From: Phymatolithon calcareum
Lineage: Eukaryota > Rhodophyta > Florideophyceae > Hapalidiales
NCBI GenBank assembly: GCA_977006965.1
Contig: OZ345368.1
Location: 1,116,001 to 1,180,000, forward strand
Direction: 5' to 3'
Length of the DNA stretch: 64,000 nt
Part shown: one piece after another, positions 1 through 9,516 of the stretch
Layout: the number at the start of each line of letters is the position of its first letter
Numbering within the stretch: position 1 is the first letter of the stretch
Position numbers and translations under genes: made by a program
Notes under the pieces: generated by a model
The model's input: the letters and a program-made list of their open reading frames with translations, nothing else
The model's database searches: none
What the model was told of the DNA's origin: nothing

Positions 1-530
1 TGTAGTGGTGTGGATGGTGCCGGCGTCGCGGTTGTGGGGGGGAGGGTGAGGAGGGTGATTCTGGAATAGGGAGTAAAGATCGCGTAGACAGTTTATGTTG
101 CGATGGACGGATGTTATGGAAATGTGGTGATGAGGGATTGCATTGCACTGTTGCATCATCGTCAACGAGATACATTGCAGTCGAGTATTGTGTTGAAGAC
201 AATGGTCAGGGCTGGTACAGTAGGACATGTACAGTACAAAATAGTGTACAAAAGTCGTACTGTATCGCATATGCACAGCAAAAAAATGTCGAGATGTATT
301 TGCACTGTACTGTACAGTATTGTATACGGAATGATCACCGGTTAGAAAGACGGGTATTATGATGAGGTGCAGCAGTTGAACGATGGTGGATGGGTGGGTG
401 ACGTGGTGTCCCGTCCCGTCCCGCTGTGCTCCGTTTCCGTTGTGTGTGATGAGGTCGTGCTGTTGGGGGCGAAGTTTCCACACTCGTTTAGTTTATATAT
501 TCTGTGGACACTGTTACCAACGCACACACG

Positions 531-581
531 CACGTTTCACGGTCAGCGATGCGTTCAAGGGACTGGTGACCGTGAAACGTG
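531..581. repeat. Perfect 15-bp inverted repeat
   Basis: CACGTTTCACGGTCA at 531-545 is exactly complementary to 567-581, with a 21-base loop. It could form a hairpin in RNA or a cruciform in DNA. It is not next to a supported gene end. Confidence 0.75.
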
Positions 582-614
582 AGTGACATAACGGACAAGG
601 CGCCGTGCAGTGCG

Positions 615-616
615 GG

Positions 617-688
<72 letters not shown>

Positions 689-689
689 C
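615..689 (+). repeat. (GGCA)n tetranucleotide microsatellite
   Basis: About 18-19 uninterrupted copies of GGCA. In the other frames and strand this creates repetitive PACL-type open frames, which are shadows and not genes. Confidence 0.95.
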
Positions 690-797
690 TTGCGACCTGA
701 CATGATGTGAGGGCAAACTTTAGTGGCACAACCGGGATTGCTATTCTAGTCGCCCGCCTGCTGAACGGTGTTGCATCGGACGTTGCGAAGACAGTTC

Positions 798-828
798 GTT
801 TGTTGATCTTACTGTAGGATCAACAAAC
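798..828. repeat. 11-bp inverted repeat around a TACTGTAG word
   Basis: GTTTGTTGATC at 798-808 pairs exactly with GATCAACAAAC at 818-828. The 9-base loop contains TACTGTAG, so the common motif is presented at the apex. Confidence 0.7.
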
Positions 829-2566
829 TACTGTACCAATTGGTGATAAACCTGTGCATTTGCTGTCGATCAAAATACTGTAGAATGGGCCGTTCGTAAA
901 ACTACAGTACTGTAGTGTGACTGGCAGAGTGTACCGCCTTCAAGGACTGAATGCAGCAGCAGTTTCTGTGAGCGGTTCGTTTTCTGCAGTTTGTGATGCA
1001 TTTACTGCTCTATCGACAGCATGCAGTGGCTGCTCATCGAGATGCTGAACTCATCAATCTGCACAATGTTATCCTACGGTATGCTACAGCACATCTCCGC
1101 CGACTACTCGGTCATTTCGTTATCGCGATTAGAGAAAAGTAAATTTCGGGGTTGTTTTAGTAAAACATTTTCTCCTTTTCTCCTTTTGTACAATACTGTA
1201 CATAAAGTGCGGCCAACCTCGATCGATCGACACTTGACGCCGCAGGGTTGATACAGTACTATACGTGCATCAGAGACGGCTCTTCGATGTTGGAGTCGAT
1301 TTGGCGCGAATTGCATGCAAATCACAAGGAGTAATTCATGACCGCTCGTAGGGCGGTACGAGAAGAGTAATACCGTACTCGTACTGCAGCTCGTACTTTC
1401 GTACAAACTAGGGTGCGCGTGATGCCGAATGCTCCAAGCTACTGCACGATTCGCCCATATCCACATCTGCTGTGCGTGCAGTACGAGCAAGCAAACAAGC
1501 AAACAAGCAAGCCCATCTCGTCCTCCCACACTCCGTTCCGCGACTCCACGCAGTACAGTATATCGATCGATCTGCCAAGCAATCGTGACCGAATCGAATC
1601 GCTGCAACCGATGCGTCCTCGTTGCAAATCCTATCCTTTCCTTCCGCACGCATCCCGCGCCCGCGTCAGCGACTCCATTGAATTACTTTCGCACAACCGC
1701 ATGCAAAAGCGATCCGGAATTGGCGCGAAAGATTTATTCATTCAGTCAGACGTGATTCAGACAATTCGCACCGGTGCCATCTCCGTGTCGCCCAGGCTCG
1801 GCTCGGCTCGGCTCGGCTCTCACTCAAGCACTGCTCTCCCTCCTCTCTCAAACGCGTGTATGTGTATGAAACAAGCAGATGAAAACGCGTCAATTACTGT
1901 ACAGTGCTGTAGCACATCGAATGATGTGCAGATCTCTTCAAATGAGGCAGGTCTTGAGAACCGATCGACGTGCGACGCACAGCGTGAGTGAGTGCGTGCG
2001 TGCGTGATTATTCCAATGCCGCACGTGCACATCTGCATCCACGGCGCGCGCATAGCGACGTCGTCGTCCTCGTTCTTTCTTTCTTTCTTTCTTTCTGACG
2101 CTCGACCGCGTGTGCATCGTGTGTGTGTGTGTGTGTGTATGCATGCACAACGGGCTTTGCGAAGCATTGTATGGGCGCACTGTGACATCCAGTAGCGTTT
2201 GGCCATCCACGACATTCGATTACGTATATTGCGTTACAGCTTAATTTTTCCCGCCTAGGCTCAAACAGGGATGGAGCAGTGCGGTGCCGTGGAGCTGAGG
2301 AGGGGCGTGGATCGTCCAATGGCAGGGTGAAAATGGGGCGCACCAGTGGTGTAATTCGAATGAATGAACGCGTGCTGCAGAGAACAGCCCGCCATTTTTT
2401 GAAATCTACTGTGTACACTCCACATCTTTCGTTGCTTTCTTTCCGCTTCCATGTTGCTGCTTGCTCGCTTGTGCATGATGGCCGTGCGCGGAGACGCGCG
2501 CGTTTCACGGCTGCTTGAATGCCCTTCCCCACTTGCATGCATTACGATGATCGTAGCGCGTCATGT

Positions 2567-2605
2567 GGATGGATGGATGGATGGATGGATGGATGGATGG
2601 ATGGA
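2567..2605 (+). repeat. (GGAT)n tetranucleotide microsatellite
   Basis: About nine to ten perfect copies of GGAT. Confidence 0.93.
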
Positions 2606-2730
2606 AAGTTCCTCCCTGCAACGGCAGAAAGCCCGTGAGCGTTGCATTTGTATTTGTCATCGATAGGCGACAAAGACGTGTGCGGCAGGGAGACGGTGAG
2701 AGACGAGCGTAAACGGAAGAAATGGATGCT

Positions 2731-2767
2731 ACCACAGTGACTTCACATCATGTGAAGTCACTGTGGT
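2731..2767. repeat. Near-perfect palindrome, 17-bp arms, 3-base centre
   Basis: ACCACAGTGACTTCACA at 2731-2747 is exactly complementary to 2751-2767. Only TCA separates the arms. It is followed at once by a run of GATCATGATCATCATGATG, itself self-complementary in parts. The arms are too perfect for chance. Confidence 0.85.
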
Positions 2768-3293
2768 GATCATGATCATCATGATGACCATCACATCATG
2801 TAGTTCAACACGTCGCAGCCGCACATGCGGGTGTGCAAAGATAAATGTAGATTTCCACAGCAAGGCCGTGACGCTCGATTTTTGAAATTTAAATATTCTT
2901 GCCGCCGCCTTCGCATCATCTTTCTTGTTGTCCGCGAAACAGAAGACGAGGACAGCAAGCCAATTTATGACTGCATGAAGAGGTGCAGTACTATACAGTA
3001 GGTTCTAGCGGAGGTCCTTGACACACGTCTACTGTAGATCGGGACAGAGGTAGGTGTCCATTGAAGAAACAATCATCCAGAACATGTTATTCACTCATGC
3101 ACTGCACTGTTCAACTAACGTTGTTCTGTGACAATCCATGGATGAAAACTCTCCATCCCATGCATGCATACTGTTCGTCATCACAATACGCACCCTTCCA
3201 CACCAGAGAAATTCCCATGTCACCACATGGTGAATTGCGTAATGGGATGACGTAAATGGAAAAGGGGAATCCCAACTTCTGGTGCAATGGCAT

Positions 3294-3309
3294 GCATCAT
3301 GCATGATGC
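3294..3309. repeat. GCATCATGCATGATGC palindrome
   Basis: A 16-base perfect palindrome about 200 bases beyond the stop codon of the first CDK-inhibitor gene, on its 3' side. It may be a 3' UTR or boundary element; role unknown. Confidence 0.5.
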
Positions 3310-3510
3310 AGATGACAGAACAAGCACACATGCAAATCGACATCAACAACCCGTCTGTGTACTCTCGATCGATGCGCACACATCCAGCCAGCCGCTTACT
3401 GCCTACCTACAACAGAAGAAAAAAACCAACTCAAGAACAAACTATAAAGCACACTTTACTATTTCAACGCCATCCCACCACAAAAAAAGTAAGCATCCTG
3501 AATCCTGAAC

Positions 3511-4023
3511 TCAAACCAATTTCGAATAAACCCACCCAGACTTCCCCTCAACCGGTCGCTCAACCTCCAGATCAAACGCCCATCGTTCCCGAAACTCCCT
3601 CACCCTTCTCGCCTTAATGCCCATCTCAAGTTCCCTAACCGCACATCTCACCTCATCCGCCTCCGCATCAGCAAACAGTCTCCTCGCCACACGCGCACAC
3701 GCCTTCGTCGTGAACCGTCCGCCCGTCCGCCGTCGCTCCAGCGGCGGCAGCGCAGCCAGCGTGCGGCGGATGCGCGGCCGCTTGACCGGCGAGCGCAGCA
3801 GTCGGTTCACCAGTTCGGTGTCAAAGTGCGACGCGACGAGCGGTCGCGTCGGCTGCGGCGTGCAGACCTCGGCGGACGGGGCGGGGGAAGAGGAGAGGAA
3901 GGCGTCCAGACGCGCCGCCGAAGGGGCAGCCGGGACGGGCAGGGACGGCGGCAGCGGCGGCGCGCGGCAGGGCGACGCGGGCGAGAGCGGCGAGCACGGG
4001 GTGGGGATTGTCGGTTTTGTCAT
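3511..4023 (-). CDS. Cip/Kip (CDI-domain) cyclin-dependent kinase inhibitor, paralogue 1
   Basis: Encodes a 170-residue protein predicted to bind and inhibit nuclear cyclin/CDK complexes. Seen: an acidic-basic C-terminal region with RRLF at residues 114-117 (the RxLF cyclin-docking form), then a charged helix-like stretch of about 30 residues, then RERWAFDLE (145-153) and RPVEGKSGW (156-164). This matches the order and spacing in animal p27/p21 (RNLF, linker helix, WNFDF, PLEGxYxW) and the FD-PL-G-W block of plant KRP proteins. The N-terminal half is proline/serine-rich with SP and TP sites. SPVKRPRIRR (78-87) looks like a nuclear signal overlapping a CDK site (S-P-x-K). The start is the first ATG in frame; the frame stays open upstream only through a GTG. 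The protein stops just after the W-V-Y-S-K-L-V end, so it lacks the p27 tail that enters the ATP site. It is intronless. Family assignment rests on motif comparison by eye. Confidence 0.75.
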   Translation of the reverse strand: MTKPTIPTPCSPLSPASPCRAPPLPPSLPVPAAPSAARLDAFLSSSPAPSAEVCTPQPTRPLVASHFDTELVNRLLRSPVKRPRIRRTLAALPPLERRRTGGRFTTKACARVARRLFADAEADEVRCAVRELEMGIKARRVREFRERWAFDLEVERPVEGKSGWVYSKLV

Positions 4024-4233
4024 GGCGTGCGGAGACGGGGACGGGGCAATGGGAGGAGTGGTCGCGGAGGTGAATGGTTGTTGCACTCGTTCTTCCGTGC
4101 GGTGACGGGCGACCTTACTTTCTCAGAGGTTTCGCGGTGGGTAGCAGATGTTGCCGACGTTCGTTCCTTCGGCGTGTGTGCGAATGATGATGGCGACCTT
4201 GTGCCCAGGAGGTTCCGATACGGCTGGTGTGGA

Positions 4234-4240
4234 TTATATA
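4234..4240 (-). promoter_or_regulatory. TATA box (TATATAA) upstream of CDK-inhibitor paralogue 1
   Basis: On the minus strand TATATAA lies about 210 bases before the ATG at 4023, giving a probable 5' UTR of about 180 bases. A run of Cys-, Ser- and Pro-rich frames in between has no in-frame ATG. Confidence 0.45.
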
Positions 4241-5078
4241 GACATACGCGGCAGGTGCACTGCATACACACAAGCACTGCAACTACTACTACTACTACAC
4301 TACAGGATCGATGGGGAGCTTTCATGCGATGCCAACAGACAGGCAGATGTTGTCATCTCCAGTTGGTTTCGAAAAATTGAGCGCGCTAATTTCGAACTCG
4401 TGCTCCGTGCCCCCGCGCGCGTCCTGCCATCCCCCACGCCGTGTGCGAGTGCCGTGCCGCACAATTGAGCTACGCACGGCACTCATCATTCACTCCTCGT
4501 CTCCGTTCATTCATTAATGAATTCATTCCTTCATTGCATTCACACACTGGACGGGTTACACGGATGCGTAATGTTGAGTGATTGGCAGCACAAATGCGGA
4601 GAGAGAATATAATTGGAGAACGGATGTGACGGGCAGTGTAAGCGGATGGTTTGAAAGACGGAGATGGCCAATCACACACTGCTCGCAGTGCGGGCGCGAC
4701 AGACTGTGCACCGTGACGGATGAACACGTTTGTAAGATTCTTGCGATCACGATCATCGTTCATCGTGCCTGCTTGCTTGCCGGCGCGTTATCATATTCGG
4801 AGCACTTGGCACTGCAAGGTCCGGCATGTACGTGCCGCCGTGGAAGAGGGAGAACAAGACGGCAGGGGAGGCGACGTGATTAATCATTTCGGCAGGTTCC
4901 TCACCGTGCACGCACTCGTGAGCCGCTGCCGGTTGCCAACCGACGCAACAGGTCCGGTACGTCCGTCCCGCGCGCAGCGGGGGGCGGGCGTGCGGTATAA
5001 TCTGGAGATTTGTCTGCCTGCGCGTCGTTCCAGCTCCCGCGTGCGTGAGGCCCGCATGGTGTCGTCAGCACAGGGCCG

Positions 5079-5119
5079 GACGTCGAGTCGGTCATGATCA
5101 TCATGACCGACTCGACGTC
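5079..5119. repeat. Perfect palindrome, 20-bp arms, 1-base centre
   Basis: The arm at 5079-5098 (starts GACGTCGAGTCGG) is exactly complementary to 5100-5119, with a single C between. This is the longest perfect palindrome noted in the window. It is followed by another ATGATGACCGA half-copy. Confidence 0.9.
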
Positions 5120-5270
5120 ATGATGACCGAATCAGTCCACGACGCCATCGCGAGTGCGTGGCCGCGTGTGCGCGCACACACACACATACACACGATTCTT
5201 GCGAGTAGTACTAATTAGTTTGCCGACCTGCACGAACTCAATCGATCGATGTACGCTCTTGCGTATGTCA

Positions 5271-5296
5271 GTCGTACTCACTCTGCTGAGTACGAC
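5271..5296. repeat. 10-bp inverted repeat GTCGTACTCA/TGAGTACGAC
   Basis: Perfect 10-base arms with a 6-base loop, in the same intergenic region as the larger palindromes. Confidence 0.65.
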
Positions 5297-5685
5297 ATCG
5301 TGCATGAAGTAGTAGGAGGCCCGCCCGCAGTCGCTGTATTCCGGTCGTGTGAAAGTCGCATCAGATCGATCGTGTGCCGAAGGGGCAGGGAGACATCATT
5401 TACAAAGTGATCATTTCACAGCGCGTAAACGAGGCCGCCTCCTTGCTTGCTTGCTTGCTTGTTCAAAGTATACACTACACACTCCCCTCCCTTCGCTCTC
5501 TGTGGCATTCGACCGCAGGTACCGGGAATAGACGTCCAAACTGATAGCGCGCTCACAGATGCGGCGGCCGGCATTGATGAGACGAGGGGTCATCCCACTC
5601 GGGCCTAATCATCCGATGAGGGGAAAAAGTACTGTACCTTTTTGCACCGGGTGTCGCGTGCTATACTGATATTGAACAAAGCAAA

Positions 5686-5729
5686 GCAATTTCGCCTGAT
5701 GATTGATATAATCATTCAGGCGACATTGC
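5686..5729. repeat. Imperfect inverted repeat, about 20-bp arms
   Basis: GCAATTTCGCCTGATGATT at 5686-5704 pairs with 5710-5729 with one mismatch and one bulge around a GATAT centre. Confidence 0.65.
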
Positions 5730-5826
5730 TTACTTGCTTGCTTTATTCATCCTCATCTACACGGTCCTGCATTAGAGCCAAAGTGTCAGAATTTACAACT
5801 AGCGTCTCCATTCTGCAGCTTATTCT

Positions 5827-5851
5827 TGCAATCATCTTAATGATGATTGCA
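5827..5851. repeat. 10-bp inverted repeat TGCAATCATC/GATGATTGCA
   Basis: Perfect arms at 5827-5836 and 5842-5851 with a short TTAAT centre. Confidence 0.6.
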
Positions 5852-8800
5852 CATCCGATGACTGTACTGCCAAGATACACTACACTACTGCGAATATGGC
5901 TTCTGCACTCTGCATCGATGCGATGTATGTAGTGCGTGCACGCGCATTCAGCGCGTGCTGACTCTACTGTCGAGACAGCCGCGCGCGTCGCCCGTGCGTG
6001 CTACTCCCGGTCGCATCGATGCCCGTCCATTCTCGCGCCGCACCTTTGGCCCGGCTCGCGTAGCGCGTGTGGTGCTGCGAATCCCGCGCGCGGAGTGAAT
6101 AGGTGGACACCCCTGTCTACGGGGGACTATCGGTGTTGTTTTGCGGCAATGGCGGCACTCGATCGATCTCGCGCTTCGGCGGGCTACTCATTTGCGGGCG
6201 GGCGGTCATCGTTCTTTCTTTCATTTGACCCGCGTTGTCCTACCGCACTCTGAGCAAATACGCTTGTGTGCAGTGGGCGTGCGTCATGTCGTGATGATTT
6301 TGTTATATTTTTCTAAAGCTTATTCGTATATGGCGTCCCGCGACCTCATCTGCATGCCCCGCTGACTTGACTTGACTCGACTCGCGAGCGAGCGACGATT
6401 CTGCGAACTCGTTCGTTCGTTCGCTCCAAGAGTTGCGAAAACCACTATGGGGCTCTCGTCGCCTATCGCCCATTTAATTCACTTCTTTCCTTACCACATC
6501 ATGTGGCATGATTCGATGAAGAGAAGAGAAGAGAAGAGAAGAGAAGCTAGAAAATCAGATTCTGATTTAATTTAATCGTACAGTTCAAACAAAGCGCGGC
6601 GGCAGAAACGATTGGTCAGTTCAAATTTTACCAGCGATGTACTCTTGAAATAAATAAATTAACTGTAAACAAATTATATTATATTACACGCTGCGTATTT
6701 TTAGATAAAAATACAATGGTCAAATTTTGGTCGAAAATGGACGGTTTTTGTATTTCTCACACGGCACACCACTCAACTCCACTTGTCCGTCTTTCCTGTA
6801 TCATATTACATTGTATGATACTGCACCTCGTTGGGATATGCGCGTGCTGAATATATCATATCATACAGTACTGTACTGTATCATAGCATGCTCAATAGAA
6901 CTGAACTGAATTCCTTCGACACGCTCACCGGTCGGTCGCGGCAGCAATGATGAGTTGCGATGAACTGCAGCGACACTTCAGTTCAGAGCTGCACTGCCCT
7001 CGGTTGCTCTCTGTCTAAAATTAACCCTCCCTCGGCCGAACGGATAGAAGTGCCCACCTCATGCGGAAGATCATCGTCATCTACAGTAGAATAACTTTGT
7101 CATGTTACAGTACAGTAAACTTTAGGTGCCTCCTGTCATGTCGTCTTCGTGTTTATCATGGAAATGAATGAATGAGAACAGACCAGACCTGACCAACTGG
7201 GCAGCGAAGCGATACAGCTTGGAATACTGAACTGCACTGTACTGTATTGCACTTGTTTTGGGGAGACGGCTGAAGCACATGAAGACACTTGACGTTGCCG
7301 AGGCAGAGTGCAATTCAGAGCAAGGGTTGGAATCAACTGTTTCCTAATTGCATGCTCACGAAATGTACTGTACTGTACAGTACCACAAACAAACCGACCG
7401 ACGTATAGTAGTGTACAAAAATAGGAATGACAGCACTAAATGGACCACCGCAACTGGCGCGTGCAGTGTTTGGCCAATCGTCAAAAATGCCCACCACTGC
7501 TTCATCTTGTTAGCAATTGCACACTGACTGGGTCCGAGGCAGTTACGGTACAGTACAGTACTGTACTGGGGTAAGCATCCGCCCGCCCGCCCGCCCGCCC
7601 TTGCATACAAGAATGTTGGCAAATATGACCACTTTGGTTGTACCCGCCACTTTTCTGCACTACGATATCGCACTCACCGCGCCGCTTGAGCCGCTTATGT
7701 CGCAATGTACAGAACCGATCCCGTTGGCTTCACATTCCGTTGGCTTGTCGTCCAGCCTTCAAACTACTAATTGTCCCCAGCGTTTGCAAATGCGATGATT
7801 GCACTACAACAGTACAGAACAATAATACTCTCGCAGCGCCTCTTCACTTCTGCACATTGTCCTTGTCGCAACTTGTCTGTGCATCTGAAACCGACCGACC
7901 CTGTCCTGATTGCCGATCAAATGCATTGCTTCTTTGGACCGGGAATGAAGGTAAAACGGAACACGGAACACTCCAGCTTGGATACTGTACTGTACACAGC
8001 TGTTCAGCATTCACCTCGCGCAAATTGAGCCAGACAGTGTGTAAACCAGTACCATCTACAGTAGTTATTTTCGACGGGACAACACTTGCTTGCATGCGAT
8101 GATCGCCCTCTGCACTGCGTTTCGAGATGATTATTGTTGCCCTGACCAGACAGAGTAGATCGTGTGATTTTCACACATAGGGCCATAAATGTAGATCGCA
8201 GCACATCAACCGCAAGCACCCCGCATCGGTTTGCCGCAAAGGCGTTGTCATTCTACGGGAAAACTCGAGGCATTGCCGCGCGTGTGGCGTTCAAGCAATT
8301 CATGGGCTACAGTATCACTTTGCGAAAAATAGATGTATCTAAGCACATCATCGCCAAACGAAACCGCAACTACTGCACATCATGTGATGCACTACTGTAC
8401 TGAGTTTCTATCTAATCGTCTAAGTGATGATAGGAAAAGCCATCCACTCTCATCTTTACAAATCGCACTCTGTACTGTCCAGCACATCCTGCACACTGAA
8501 ACGAAAGAACGGGACCCATAGCCCAATCAGTGTTAATCGCATATCTCTCCGCCTCCCCACCGCTCTAGCTCGATCAGTGATGAATCTCATGAACAGATTC
8601 ACTAAGTTTAGCTTAGACTGCAGCACCGCATCATGGACAACTCGTGCACGAACATTCATCATTCGAATATTGCCTTGCTTGCTCGCGCGTTTTCGAACCC
8701 CCTGCAGCAAGCGTCATATCATACTACGGCAATATGATACTGCGGTCATTACCACTTGCTGGCGCAGAGAGCGTGGCAGGTCGCCACCGCGGTGCCAAAA

Positions 8801-8949
8801 AGCTGCAAGCCCCGTGGCAAACCATTCTTCGTGCAAGTATTGGCCGACCCGTCGGGCAAGATACCGCCAATCACTTGCATGTCGTATGACCATCTGAATC
8901 GCGCGCCGTGCGAAACACACGGATCCGCACCCCGGCGCCGTGTCGCACC

Positions 8950-8956
8950 TATAAAT
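8950..8956 (+). promoter_or_regulatory. TATA box (TATAAAT) of CDK-inhibitor paralogue 2
   Basis: TATAAAT lies 84 bases before the chosen ATG at 9040. With a start of transcription about 30 bases downstream, the 5' UTR would be about 55 bases. This supports ATG 9040 over the longer frame that opens at a GTG at 8908, which would put the TATA box inside the coding sequence. Confidence 0.65.
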
Positions 8957-9039
8957 GCCGCCGCCGCCTGGCAGCTCTGCCAGTCAGTCAGACGGTTATT
9001 CCGGTGAGTGCAAACGACCTCCTTCCGTTGCTCACCGTC

Positions 9040-9516
9040 ATGTCCGTGCTCTCCACCGCGACCGTCATCTCCGACGTGGACGCCATGACCCCGTCGCCGG
9101 CTCGCGCGGCCCCGTCCGCCGCGCCGTCCGCCGCGCCGTCCACGGCCGGAGTGAAGCCGCTCTGTCTCGACGCTGCGTTCGCCTCGTCGCCGTCCGCGCT
9201 TGTCACGCCGCGTGCGCGCACCTCGGTTTCGGATATGGAGGCGCTGAGCACTTTTTTGCGCTCGCCGATCAAACGACCGCGCTTGCGAAGGGCTGTTATG
9301 TATGCGCCGTCTATTGCGAAGCCGGTGGCGAGAAGACTGTTTGTGCAGTCGGTTCGCGCGGAGAAGGCGGATGCTGTGCTGAGGGCTGTGGAGGAACTTG
9401 AGCGTGATATTGCGGCACGAAGGGTGAGGGAATTTAGGAGGAGATGGGCTTTTGATATTGAGCTTGAATGTCCTATTGAAGGGAATCGGGCTTGGGATTA
9501 TTCGCGTATTGCGTGA
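9040..9516 (+). CDS. Cip/Kip (CDI-domain) cyclin-dependent kinase inhibitor, paralogue 2
   Basis: Encodes 158 residues and is clearly paralogous to the gene at 3511-4023. Shared blocks in order: LDAxFxSSP (43-51 here), an LRSPxKRPRxRR block (73-84), VARRLF (96-101), a charged ARRVREF helix (126-132), RRWAFDI (134-140) and the CPIEGNRAWDYS end (144-155). Known of the family: RxLF docks on the cyclin hydrophobic patch and the FD-P-G-W block packs on the CDK N-lobe. Here RxLF to W-x-F-D spacing is about 35 residues, close to p27. SPIK fits the minimal CDK site and directly abuts the basic KRPRLRR nuclear signal, so phosphorylation may control import (inference). The N-terminus is Ala/Pro/Ser low complexity (ARAAPSAAPSAAPSTA). 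No intron; the start is set by the TATA box at 8950. Alternative: a KRP-like plant-type inhibitor, which has the C-terminal block; both names describe the same CDI fold. Confidence 0.77.
   Translation: MSVLSTATVISDVDAMTPSPARAAPSAAPSAAPSTAGVKPLCLDAAFASSPSALVTPRARTSVSDMEALSTFLRSPIKRPRLRRAVMYAPSIAKPVARRLFVQSVRAEKADAVLRAVEELERDIAARRVREFRRRWAFDIELECPIEGNRAWDYSRIA

Larger units (their letters stand above)
1..3510. other. Intergenic, repeat-rich stretch, no supported gene
   Basis: Open frames on both strands are short, overlap each other in several frames, and show no domain. The longest, at 1104-1649 minus and 1413-1991 plus, lie opposite each other and have the composition of chance frames. What is present is simple sequence, perfect inverted repeats and many TACTGTAC-type words, listed separately. 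Minor microsatellites here are (GGCTC)n at about 1795-1819, (TTCT)n at about 2073-2096 and (GT)n at about 2119-2138. The first 100 bases are G-rich and could be the edge of a gene lying outside the window, but nothing in them supports a call. Confidence 0.6.
4241..8949. other. Divergent intergenic region between the two CDK-inhibitor genes
   Basis: About 4.7 kb separate the two TATA boxes. No frame here shows a domain. The region carries perfect inverted repeats (5079-5119, 5271-5296, 5686-5729, 5827-5851), microsatellites ((CTTG)n at 5442-5461, (GAAGA)n at 6517-6546, (CCCG)n near 7580-7600) and a dense set of TACTGTAC words between 6860 and 8480. Shared control of both paralogues from this region is possible but is inference. 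Confidence 0.5.

Noticed and set aside
488-729. ACLPACLP repeat protein
   Set aside because: A translation of the (GGCA)n microsatellite.
1104-1991. Opposed frames of 181 and 192 codons as genes
   Set aside because: They overlap on opposite strands, have no domain, and their composition follows simple repeats.
4024-4086. GTG-initiated extension of CDK inhibitor 1
   Set aside because: No ATG; eukaryotic start expected at 4,023.
8908-9039. GTG start 44 codons upstream for CDK inhibitor 2
   Set aside because: It would place the TATA box within the coding sequence, and the added residues are not shared with paralogue 1.
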